The notes under the pieces are model-generated. The model was given only the letters and a program-made list of their open reading frames with translations, had not been told where the DNA came from and made no database searches. This document shows, in pieces, positions 24,013 to 36,800 of a stretch of 64,000 nt of DNA. The stretch comes from Pieris napi. Taxonomy: Eukaryota; Arthropoda; Insecta; Lepidoptera; Pieridae. The stretch is from contig NC_062244.1 in NCBI RefSeq assembly GCF_905475465.1, positions 4,228,501 through 4,292,500 on the forward strand, in the 5' to 3' direction. Every line of letters begins with the position of its first letter. The first letter of the stretch is position 1. The position numbers and the translations under genes are program-made.

Positions 24013-25558
24013 AGCTACAGCCTTATTGCTTGAAAACCTTAGTTGTGTCTATAATTTTCTGTACAACCAGGGCAAACGTCGACTAGTTGCAAGCTAATTT
24101 TCCACAGCCAATATTTGTAGTTTAATCAGTTGATTGCTGCGATCGAGTGATACACCGTCCTTGCAACGCCCCCGATACTCGCTCTTGATGGCAAAATTAT
24201 ATATTATTTTAATGTAGAGTTATCTATTTGTCCCTGTAACCTTAACTTGTAATTATAGTTACTACTTATCGTAAATCAACTTAAACAGCCATAATTTTCT
24301 AGTCTCGTAATATGTAGTCTCTCAGACAATATAATTGTTTTCGTTGGTGTCAGTAAAATTAAGTGAATAATAATCTTTAAGAAAGTTAATAAAATTTATA
24401 GGTCAATTTTACATAGGTAAATTAATGTATAAATTGCGTTTTCGAAGGAAACAAATCACTTTTAACCCAAAGTACTACTAAACTACTCGAACAGCGATTA
24501 AAAAATATTTACATTTTCGTTGAAACTTAATGTAGAAGTAGTAATAAACATGATCGTTTAAAATGTTGGTTACACTTACCATTATTAACTATATTATGCT
24601 GATAGCTATAAAGATTTCGTGTCCATAAACGCCTAATTCTATGTTAGTTACAGTTTTCGATCAAGATGCTCACGCGATCCTGATAGTCCTGACATGCTAG
24701 TTATTTTTATGCTTTTAAATTTCTATAACAGATAACATAATGTAAATATCAAAATATTTAATAATACATTTTTCAAACAGGCTCGAGTATTTTATTTTAT
24801 CCCAAATAGCTCGACTAATGAAAAAAGAAAAAAAAAGAATAAGGATAAGATTTTATTTAATTTGTAGTTAATTTGTACTTATAACATTTAATAATGTATT
24901 AATTAAGTACGAGTATGTGAACTGGAAAAACAGCACAATCGTTGATTAGTCCATGTCTATTTGTTTTATTTTTTAATGAATTGCTGTTTGAATTGAACAA
25001 ACCTTTACGTTAGGGTTCCAGGAAAGTATTCTAATTTGTAGATTTTATTGCATTTTAATTACAAAGCAATTGGTATTTGCGCTTTCATTAGCTTGCGTTC
25101 AGTAATTAGCGACTCTTTCTCATAAAGTAATGTTTAACAAAATAGACTAAAAATAAAATAAACATTTTTTCTAACTTACGTTTACATTTAACAGTATAAA
25201 TGTTTTCTTATGAACTGAAACATGACAAAAAAAGGGTGTGGATAAGATCGTAAAAGAAAGTCCGAACAACAATTTTCCGTTTCATATATTTTGTTTATTA
25301 CGCATACATATTATAATTAATATATTTAGGTAGTATGTACAAAAGTAAAGTCCGTTTAATAGTTTGTATAAAAGTAAGAAAGCCATAGGAAAGAATAGGC
25401 TGACGCACTTGCACTTTGAAGAGTTCCTAAACGAAGGGGAGATCGAAGGAAAAGAGAGGCATCTCGACGTGGCTCTAGAGCGTCATGAGCTGGCGGTCAC
25501 CGCGATGCGCGTGACGTGCTAGAGGTGTCTAGTTACCAAGAAAGAAAGGAAGAAGTGT
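24013..25558. other. Intergenic spacer upstream of the pickpocket gene
   Basis: AT-rich; contains the pickpocket promoter and 5' UTR side and the 3' UTR of the cuticular protein gene. A possible AATAAA for the latter lies on the minus strand at about 25294-25299. No coding signal. Confidence 0.5.
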
Positions 25559-28500
25559 TCACCAGCGTTGTTGGGGGTGAGCTGGGGGAGCGTTGTGGGC
25601 AACCTGCGCGTGAGCTTGTAAGTGAGCGGCACGAGCGGCGGCAACTTCAGGGGTTTCTAAGATACCGGCACCGTTTTGTGCCAATCTGATGTTAGCAGCA
25701 GGTCCTTGCCAGTTGGCACCGTTGTTGTTCCACTGGTTGTGGGCTGGGGCGTTCCATTGGTTGTTGGCGGGGGCGTCCCATTGGTTGTTAGCGGGAGCGT
25801 CCCATTGGTTGTCGGAGGCAGAGTTCCACTGAGATTGAGGAGCAGACTTGGCGGCGGAAAGGGCAGCAAGGTGAGCGGCACGGGCCTGAGCTACTTCTGG
25901 GGTTTCAGCGACTGGAGCGGGAGCGGAGCCAGCGGCGTTCCAGGCAGGAGCAGAGTTCCAAGAGGGGGCAGCAGGGGCAGCGTTCCATTGATTTGCTTGG
26001 GCACCGTTCCACTGGTTGGCTTGGGCACCGTTCCATTGGTTAGCCTGGGCACCGTTCCATTTGTTATCAGCTTGTTGCCAGTACTCTTCGTTGTCCCATC
26101 TGGGGTCGTATGAGCCATCATCTTGGGGGTTTGTGTTGTGTTGGGAGGCCTGTTGTAAAGCGCTAAGATGTGCGGCACGGGCCTGGGCTACCTCGGGTGT
26201 GTCGAGGATATTCCGTCCATCCTGAGACAAAGCGATGTTGGCTGGGGGACCGGCCCATCCCGCGTGGGCACCGCACGCCAACGCCAAGCAAGCTACTACA
26301 ATCTATGAACAAAGAGAAATTCGGTCAGAGACAAAATATAGTATACCTACTAAGAAAATATATTACCCTAACTTTGGGCTTATGCAATGTTAATGTTAGA
26401 TAGACAAGGTTATAATTGTGTAATTAGCAACTAATTATAACCTAGATAGATTACGTGGATAAAAAAACGAAAGTCACCTCAATTAAAATTCTTAATATAC
26501 ATAAAACAATGAAGTAATAATTAGTAAACCTACAAAGTTAACGGGTCAAAAAGTATTTGTTCTTGTTGAAAATAATTTACTTAATAATTAAGTTACATAA
26601 TTTGTCGCGAAATATCTAAATTGTTTAGTATTAAAGTGACAAATCCGGTCGTTAAATTATTCTATGATGCCGGTTTGCTTGTTTCAGTTTTATTTATGCC
26701 CTAGTTTTATGTACTGCGTATTAACAGTTTGTAGCATGATTATATTTTTAAAATTTAAAAAAGTACAGATATTTTCTTATTAGACTTATTAAACACGTAA
26801 TTATTTATTGATTTTAACATTTGAAGTGAGAAAATACGTGCTGTAATTACAAAATGTTGTGGTAGGTTATGTTTTATTCAGTATCAGATTTTTATATCAG
26901 GAATAAGAATGCTGTAAGTACATTTTTTGCTCTGATTAATCATATTAAAAGCCCTTGCTACACAAACACTTAGCGAGAGGTCTCAATGTTAACAAGAGGC
27001 TTGGAAATATGCGACTAATTATTGTGCAAAGTTATAATCGTTAAATACTGACAATTAACATCGACATAAGATGGACATATAAATCTTATTCGAATTATCA
27101 TACTACTGTTATACAAAAGGTTATTAAGCGCAGTATTTTCAATTATTTAAATAATTATGCGTGAGAATGCATACATTTATTTACGTTTAATGTGAACTAA
27201 CTTCGCAAGAGATTTTATCTAATTTAGTTACTTTCATAATTTTGTAGAAGGCCTCAGTCTTTGCCATACAAGTTAAATGTATCACCACTGTAATTTTTTG
27301 TTATTATGTAGATTTTTAATTATGAAATCTTTGTAACTTTTAAATCCGATTATTAGCTTAAATTACAATGTCATTATCAAATGGTTAGGCATATTCTGTC
27401 AGTTGGGTAATTGGAGCGCAATATGATTGAAACATGATGAGATTATTAAGGTATTTTGCCGCAAATGTCTTGCCGTAAGTTTAGTATCACGTAATTATGT
27501 CATGGCTTGGACTCGGTCACATCTAATCCAAAGAGCTGCCGGTCAATTTGACGACTTTGTTATCATGCATACATTTATTTTGACCTAGCATTCTGCATCT
27601 ATTTTTTGTGGTAATTATTTACTTAGGTATAAGTTTATAGGTATTCATATGGTTGTAGAGGTGGTAGAAACATTTCGTCAACTACTGAAATATTTCTCGA
27701 ATAAAAGTTTTTATCAAAATACTCTAAATTATCAAAAATAGTCTCCTTAGAATTAAAACGTTATTACGTTAAAACAAAGGCATTGCAAATAGTTTCACGT
27801 GTTGTGAAAATGTTTTAACGTGGGCTATATTTTGTTATTTCTAAAAGCACGTGACGTTGCAAAATTTGATAAAATCGTGGTTATATTTTGCAATGTTTTG
27901 CCCTTGATATACGACTTATGTTTTCGTAGCGAAATTGCAATGTTCAAGAAATATTATTTACGCGAGTGGCATATATTGTATAACTGTGAAAAGTTTATTA
28001 AATACATTGAAATGTATCTTATAGGTCGCATACTATCGGCATCATTGAATTGTCCAAAGCTATCTTGATCAGCGACAGCCGAATTGAATGTCAGTAAAGG
28101 CATTTACCAGAACCTACGCTTTCAAGAGAAATAAAAGTAACGCCGAGTGAATGGCGTCAAGGTCTGAAGGCTAGTTGAAGGTCACGCAGCAGGAAGCCAG
28201 CCTTCCGGACCAGCCCACCGTCACATTCAGTAACTGGTTACCCTCGCATATCAAATTGACATTTGCGCAGAGTTTTTTTAATCTGCCCTATTTATTGTTT
28301 ATGGTATTGTTGGTCATTATCACGCGTTGTTTATGGTTATAGTCATGCCCGGTTGTATAGATATGGCTGAGTTACTTTGATTTTGCATTTTGAAAATAGG
28401 TTGGTAACGTACATAAATTACAATCTTTGATAATTGTATTCGCCAAATTAAATCAACTATTAAAGTAACTACAGGATGTAAGACTTTAGAGTAATTATAA

Positions 28501-30710
28501 TTTTAAACATGCTTATCTCTAACATTGGTAGGCGGTCCGTAATTTGGTATAATTGAGTATTGACTGGTGTGACGGTGTGCGTAGGCATGCCCTTCTAAAC
28601 TGTGCGCAAAGGAATGCAAGCAAAAAGTTGCCTTTGAGTGGCGAATATGAATTAGACCACGAGCTAACTGGAAACTGACGGAATGACGTCCTGGAATTAT
28701 TAAGATGTATTTATTTGGGGAGAATGAAAGAAATTCACGAAAAATACCGAACTGAAAAGATTGTTGTAAATAACGCTACCAATAAAGGAAGTCGTTTAAA
28801 GCGTTTATTATAGAGACAACAGCTCTGGTTTCCTTTCCAATTTAGTTGTCGAACGAAACATATATGCACAATGAAAATCCCTCCGCCGCAAACGTATGAA
28901 ATTTCCTAATAGTGACAGACACTATGCATCTTTGATTTATTGGAAGTATAAATTGGCTCACATTTAACAATGGTGACGGGACTTAAAGATTATTTGTTTT
29001 AGATGACCAATCAAATCTCGTAAATGTCAAGAACTAGATTTTATCGTAATAAAGACAAATATTCGGCTACAAATTGTACACAATGGCTCGTTAAGCATTC
29101 GATTCACATCAAATCGATAAAATCATGGTGGCGCTTGCTGCGACGGCGGCTGCCTTTGTTAAATGTACAGTCATTTAAGACTTAGATAATAGCTATTTCA
29201 GCAAAATGGTGTCCTTTAAATTGAATATTCTTTCTTTGTAGCTTCTAGAAGCAATTGTCCGTATCCATTTCCTACCATCACTGTTTGTGTTTCGCGAATA
29301 TTTTTTGAAAACCATAATTTTATGATAGTCCGAAATAAAATATATTTATCAGGGACAGACACATAAATTACAGTCCAGCCTTTAATAACTTGATTGAGAT
29401 GCAGAAGCTTTCTCAAGATTCTCGTTTCGCATAAAAGATAATCGTGATATTTTGTTCGAAGTAATTAATAGCGAGTGAGGTGATTGTTAATTGATTTTAA
29501 CACAGTCCAGTCGACATTGCATACATAAATGGATCATGATCGGGGAACAACTTAATGAATTTGCTTATCTTGCCAAATATAGGTGTTACTTGACATAAAA
29601 TTTTATTACTTTATAGCAATGTTTTTTGTCAAAAACATTAATAGCTTTTAGGTCTCTATTTACCAGTTGGATATTTTCCTGCATAGCTAACTGGAAAATT
29701 ATCATATTTTATTAAGTAATTAAAATTTAACGAATCGATTTTAACTGATCCACTTTTTTTGTTTACTAATCAATATAGTGTTTTATTTAATTTTTTCATC
29801 CCATTTATTTAAACGTAAGAACTTCAAAATGGGTTAGGTGGTTAAGGTCGTTGTTTTCTATTACATTGATTTTTATTGATCGAATCCACATTGTATTGAT
29901 GGGCCAACTCCGCGCGCATCTTGTTTTAGTCCCGTAGACGTTCTACGAATATTAATCGTAGAGATTTGTAGAGCTTTATCATAGTAATTAGTTGTTTTTT
30001 TTTAATGAACGCGGGCATTAACTTTACTACAGAAAAACTTTAAGTAGAGCGGAAAAAATATATGCATTGACAATGACCTGGTAGTCGCGTGCACGCACTG
30101 ATTCAGTAACTTTTTAATTTTGCGTCATAGCCCTAGTTACGGACAATTACTGAATGAGTTTAATTCACATAGAAAAATATTTTAATTCGTTTAACGGTCC
30201 ATTAAATGTTTCGATATAGACATTAGTCTCGCATATTTGTTATCAAAGGATGAAATGATGTGTCGAAAGGAAATATAATGTTATTTGGAACAAAGAGAAA
30301 TCGTTTGGAAAATCCTTGCAAATTTGATACTATCGTTTTATTAAAATACAGGCCGACGAATAATTGTGAAAACGACTTACTGTTCGGACAGAAAATTAGA
30401 TTACTTTATTCAATAGTGGTAACTAGTTGAAGGTTAAATATCTGGCTTGGGTTTAGTTTGAAAACGGTGCAATAACTGGTTTTCATATCAGATACAATAA
30501 ACAATTATTAAAATTACAAGCCGATATATTTGTCGGTGCACCATTTATCATTTGAAAGTTACATTTGTTTCGATATGATTTATTAAATAAACTATTGTTA
30601 GTAATGCGATTAAGTTATCAAGTTGAAATTATTTATCTTAATTTTTTCATATATTAATTGACAAAAAAAGCGAAAGAAGAAAACGAAGCATTACTTACCA
30701 TGGATTTCAT
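25559..30710 (-). CDS. Secreted repetitive cuticular-type protein, complete, 251 aa
   Basis: Exon 1 is 30710-30699 (MKSM only); exon 2 is 26302-25559; a 4.4-kb intron interrupts the signal peptide, as is usual in insect cuticle genes. The signal peptide reads MKSMIVVACLALACGAHA. The mature protein has three copies of an Ala-rich motif of the form (D/E)TPEV(A)(A/Q)ARAAHL: near the N-terminus after ANIALSQDGRNILDTPEV, in the middle, and near the C-terminus after ANIRLAQNGAGILETPEV. Between them are Gln/Asn/Trp repeats: NQWNGAQA units (three) and NNQWDAPA-type units (four). Related TPEV..AAH motifs occur in low-complexity insect cuticular proteins. It probably assembles in extracellular matrix; the exact family name is uncertain. 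No chitin-binding R&R consensus. GC-rich coding sequence gives long but meaningless antisense frames. Confidence 0.85.
26303..30698 (-). other. Long first intron of the cuticular protein gene
   Basis: AT-rich except for a GC-rich island at about 28138-28245 holding GTCAAGGTCT and GAAGGTCACG, which resemble FTZ-F1/nuclear-receptor half sites. No exon or ORF with coding character is seen. It may contain transcriptional control elements. Confidence 0.5.
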
Positions 30711-30858
30711 TTTTGTGTTAAGAAGTAAAGCACAGAAGTGAAAGAAATAGAAAGTAGATATGGATCGAGTTTATAGCGCTGATGAAAGACTAGTGTCTTC
30801 CAGGATTCGCTATGTTGAAGTGCAACTTGCGTCTGTACAAAATGAGGGCGGGAGCTGG

Positions 30859-30866
30859 CTTTTATA
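30859..30866 (-). promoter_or_regulatory. TATA box of the cuticular protein gene
   Basis: TATAAAAG on the minus strand, about 150 nt upstream of the start codon at 30710, with a GC-rich surround. This predicts transcription starting near 30835 and a 5' UTR of about 125 nt. A strong TATA box suits a highly expressed, stage-specific cuticle gene. Confidence 0.7.
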
Positions 30867-33800
30867 GTTCGACGCGTGCGCAGAGGGGGTGTAGTGCTTG
30901 CGCGTGAAAGTCTTGGGACATGCCATTGATAATAGGCGAATATCATAGGTATATTTCAATGGCAGTGTTTTGGGTTCGATTTTGTGAGTTATTGATATTG
31001 TGTGACAGGTCATTTTGGGTCCGTTAAATTTATAAGATATTAAGGTTATATTTTTGAGTTTATTCGTAGTAACGTCATAATACTGCGTATTTAAATTTTT
31101 CGTATGTGTTTTATGCATTGTTATAAATGGAAAGAATATTTCGTTTTTATATTTATTTATTGGAACAATAATGTTCATATAAACATATTAATTGAAATAA
31201 ATTTGTTCAACTATTACACATCGTGAAAATATTGCTGCAATAAGATTTAGTGCTTGAATTTTAAATATGTGCACATATTTGTAAAGCTAGAAATAATTAT
31301 ATTCTTAAGACAATGTATTCATGTGAAACATTACACTCTCCTTATTCTTTTGCTTGTATTGCACATCGCGGCTTTACTCAAATACGTAATTGAGCCACTG
31401 ATTTTCTTTAAAATTGAATATAAACATTAAAACAATGTAGGCTGGAACTTTAATGTAAATTCGTCTAGAAGACAAAAATTCATTTGTTCTAACAGACATT
31501 TTTGCATAAGTTAAAAATTTAGACATTCTGACAGATAAATTTTTGCGACGTTTTTTATGTATAACGTTAAGAAAGGTTGTCAGCTTTGTATGTCTATCAA
31601 CCCGAAAAAAAAATTGTTTCATCCAAAATTGAATCTGTACGACTTCCGTGTATATTAACTAGACTTAAAATGTCATTTTCCGAAGTCTGACGGTTTAAGT
31701 AGTGTGATTAATTTGATTCGATAAGAATGAAACACCAAAGATGGTTAATTGGATGAATTGTTCTAGTGCCCTTTAATAAAATTCTTAAGAAGATTGTGTA
31801 TATAAATTTCGTTGTGTTAATGAAGACTCAAGTTACTTGCGACCTCAGCGATCAAGGTCCAGGTATTGATAATATGTATCATATTATGATTCACACTCGA
31901 TATTTTTTATTGCTTCACTTACTTGGTTGGAATATTATGCTCATTTCCATTACATTTAGCGACTAGCTCAAGCTAGATATAACGGAAATGAGCGAAATAG
32001 CTATAGAAAATCATTATAGTAAAATGGAAGACTACAAAGTTCGATTACAAAATAAACGAAGGCACTACTTACATACATTCCAATGAGTTGGTAGTTATCT
32101 GATATACATTAAAATTCAAAATAATTCCAGACATTCAACATGCTCTAAATCCTATATTACGTATTGTCATGAAAATCCACGAGGAAAATAATTGGTTTTC
32201 TCGAGAATTGAAGTGATAGATAAAGCTACATAAATAATAATATTAACCGTGTTATATAAGTTTTATAACATAAGTTTCATAATATATATCGATATCTAGG
32301 TACATTTTTACAAACACATAATAATGTGAAATATTTTTCTGAGTCGTTCTAAATTAAATCTCACTATCTAGATCTTGTTCAACAAGTTTAATTTGTTTAG
32401 TTTTTGACCTTTCGCAACATAGTTAAGATTTATTTGAGATTTAATTAAATTATAAGTAACAAAAGTGTCATGTTATGTAAACATTTTGGAAATTTATTGA
32501 TATCGCTAAATGTTGGCTGCCATGGACCAACCGTCAATTTTGTCCGCTTAGTTTTATATTAAAGAATATAATATATGTGATAGACAGTAGTTTCCATATA
32601 AACTTTTTAATTAATGTGAGATATACTCTTTTTCTCTTTTCTTTCGTTTCTTCTCTCACCTTTAGACATATCAATAAGCAGGTACTGTATACATATTTAA
32701 AGGAAATATACGCAAACAAGGCGCACTATTCTCAATAATATATTAACAGAATATTGGGTATCAAGAATTCAACTGATATTAATAAATAGTAAATTTGTCT
32801 CGTCGCTTTCCTGTACAATTCTGTAGGTCTTTATTGTGACAGTTGTTTAATAAATCACTCGCTAAATAATTCTATTTTAAAAAGAGATAATTGTTAATTG
32901 GAATGTTCACAATTTACATACGATCTATAAAAGGTACGTCTCTAATTGAGGTCTGCGTGGTTTTAGAATAAAAAAATATATGGCTCTATTTCTTGAGAGA
33001 CATGCGTAAACATTCTACGCTTACTTTAAGTTGCTTTTAATCATTAAAAAATTGTGGTCATATAAAAGGTTTGTACTGTTATAAAAATAGAATATATTTT
33101 AACCGATATTTGTATTTTGAATAAATATACTTACACATTCTCTTAGATTAACGTGTGTTTATTGGATTTACTCTTAACTTTACTCATTTTGAAATACACT
33201 TTTCAAATATGTACTTATGGTATTTTCTGAGATCTTACCGGTTGGAAGTAATTTAATTTATTAGACTTTGATAAATTCTTTTAAACCAAATATTTTGATA
33301 AAAAAACGATAATCATAATACGCCATCCTACCAAATGTAGACAGTTATAGTTTTAAAACCTCATTACAAGATGTGCTTTAGCTATATAAGGAACACATTA
33401 ATAAGAGAGCAATTGTGCTCATACCCTTATGTGATCAAATTTGTCAGTAATCTTAATGTACGTATGGCTTAAGCATTCTTAATTTATTGTGGCTTTACAT
33501 ACCATTAACATTGTAATATATGAATCACAAGGAAACAAAATGGTCATCGTGTTGTTTTAAATATTTTGAGTTCTTATTTTTAAATTTATTTCGGTCGTGG
33601 AAGATATCAATTAAAAAATATTTTTTCCGATTTATATAAAATATAGTACAATCATTTAGTTTATGTTGGGTTCTATTGTTTAGTTTTATATGAACAATCA
33701 TACAAACTGATCACAAGCCTATGATTTGATATATATTCCTGTTATATGTTTGAAATATTCTTTATATATCTACCTATGTCTATGTCATATTATTTAATAT

Positions 33801-36800
33801 GCACAAAAATCAATAGTGTCGTGCGTAGTTGTGCTAATGAAAATTAAGCGCGTATCTCATTGAATCATGAATATCCGTTATTAATAGTTATATAAAATAT
33901 ATATTATAACGATACTGCTAAACTCTGCTGTAATGTTCTAAATTGTATTTGCTTCTTAATACCACATATGGTAACAAAAACAAGGTACAAAAGATCAAGC
34001 TAATAAAGTGTTAAAATTCTACAATCGCACTTCATCGAGTTTGACAAGTTGAGCCCACCTCATTGTTATCGATGTGACAAGTGACATCTGACAGGTCTCG
34101 TGTTTGGGCGGCCGCGGCTCGGAAACAACGCACGATGGCACAGTTAAGGTTATGTTATAGTTTACTAACGTATAGTTGTCCCTTTTTTGATAAAAATGAG
34201 ATTCTCAGAAAATAATATGTAGAATGAATTGAATGAAATAACTGGATCATTGGACTCTAATTTAATTAAATCAAATAAATGAAAATAATTGAATAATTAT
34301 TATAAGATCACACAAACAACGTTGTAAATGATCTTTGTTAATGATAAGTAACGTAATCTAAGGCGACGAACAATCAACTTACTAATATAAAAGAGTTAAA
34401 CGCGTACAAGTATTAATATTAGTCTTGCAAAGTCAGAAGTCTAATATAATATAGGCTTGCCTTTTTAGCAAGGAATACATTTTCAGTTAAATATATTTAT
34501 AAAAGCTTAAATTAATATATTTTCTGTTACTTTTTACCACTATCAATATTCATATAAACTGTTGCACTAGTGAAATATTGTCATGTAGTGAGAACAAGGC
34601 GGTAACGTGTTATTATGGGTAGTTTGGATTTCAATACTTTTTTATACTTATCAATTGGCTTCGTATATTAATTAAGTAAACGCCTTGATAAAGTAGTCTT
34701 TGTTGTTTTCTTTAATGTCGGTACTGTATTTTAAACCGACTTAAATGCAAACCAAATCAATTCGACGAGTATTTTTGTTTTATTTCTGGTAACATTGTTA
34801 CAATACGAGTAGAACCAAAAGGTTCTTGTAACAGGTTCTACTTTTGAAATACTCATTTAATTCGTTATTCAACAGTTTATTTTTTTCATTTTATAAAAAT
34901 TGGTATAAATCATGGCACATGACAGTTTTTCATCACTAAATAGTTTCAACATTTATATTCGCATACGTGGTTTCTTTATATATAATAAAATTATTGTTAA
35001 ACGGCAAATCGAAGTTTTATTGCTTCATATACTACACTTGCGTCTTGTGCTTACACCTGCGTTAATTCACTTGTGGTGTTACTATTATATCTTTATATTT
35101 TAGTATAGATAGGATAAACAATCTTGTACATTAATTGAATACCAACATGTTATTGTGTCTAAATATGCAAATTTAAAATACTGTCGTCCTTGATACCAGC
35201 GTCATAATACAACAGCAGCATAACAAGGCTGCCTATTGCTTAGGGTATGTCAAAGACGTATTAGTAGGTATTTGACATACAGGCGTCATACTTAGCGAAA
35301 ACTCTCAACTCAATCTCACCCTAAGTGTGATATTATATATATATGTATGGAATAACGTAGGCTCTATTTCCTTTTTAATATATTTGGTGCTGAGGTATTT
35401 AATATTTGCGAAGAAATTCAGAAATGATACAGGCACTTATATCTTCAATAAAATCGCAAATGTTTATTGTTAAGCATTTCGAACCTGATTGTTCACATAT
35501 AAAGAAAAATGAATAAAAAACAGAAACGTGTTCACGTGAAAAATGCGTGCAAGGTAATCAAGACTAGGCTGTATTCAAATATTTCTTAAGTCCAGTTTTA
35601 AGGACTGTTAAAAACAGATAAAAGTGACTTTCTAGATTTTATATAAATGGGTGTAAATAAAGTTTTCATATAAATTTACGAGAAAGCTTTAATGAAGTTG
35701 TAGCTTTAATATTAATTGTATTTTATTATGAACTCCTGTCTACTGTTTAAAACAGTATTGGGATTGTAGTATTAGGTCAAAATTACTTATTATATATGTA
35801 TTATAATTACTTTTAAAAAGAAATAAAATGTTTTAGAAAATTAAAACACTTTTTTAAGTGTAAACAGTAATAAACGTCTTTGTGTATCACATTTTTAACG
35901 CATTCTTTGTAAGGCAAGAACGGAAGTAGTTCTCATGTAGTATTTCATATAAATTACTAGCACTATTCCGTTCATATGCGGTAATCATTCGTCAATAAAA
36001 ACTAGTTCGCTGAAAAAAAGTAAATTGCAAGGGCAACTGTTTCATTACAGTTAATTAGTTATATTTATTATATCATAATTGAATAACAACTATTTATAAG
36101 AATTTGTTTTTTTTAAGAATAATATCGGAACACGGAAATCCTGTAGTGTCAAGTTTACTTTTCATGTGAAAAGAATTACTTCGTACTTATAACAGATAAA
36201 CATAAGACAAAACAATAGCCAATAATTGCGTCACATTTAAAAATAATATCAGTGGACCCAAGTATTTGACATAACAAGTTCAAGTACGGCTTTAAAAACG
36301 TGACCCATTTAATCGTACATACTTATGTATACTTATGTATATAGACCACTCAAATTTTCATTTAGTACAAGCAACAAAATTCTAAGAAATGTCAAGGATT
36401 TAATACATATCATGTATGATATTATGTTTGACATGAAAAAGGCACGCGACATGAGAACTAGTAGAACAAATTGTTTCTTGTGATTACTTCATAGGTCAAC
36501 AATGTGTATTAATATCGATAAATATATTTGTATTAAGTGTTCATACTAAAACTTTCTACGATTTCAGCTTTATAAAATAAGAACAATCATTGTTGTTTTT
36601 ATTAAAAAAAATTATGTTATATACGGTCTACATCGTAACTTTTGTTTATAAATTGTAAAAACTTATTACAGATTGCTTTTTAATTGTGTCGGTTGTTTGG
36701 TGAAGATAAATTTTAAGTTTCTATTGTCGTAAAGGAAACTTAGTTTATTTATGTACGCAAATTTGACGGAAAATAATAAGCGTAGGAAAAAAAATATACA

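Noticed and set aside
25676..26113. 145-codon plus-strand ORF
   Set aside because: Antisense of the repetitive GC-rich cuticular protein coding region; its Val/Gly repeats mirror the sense repeats.
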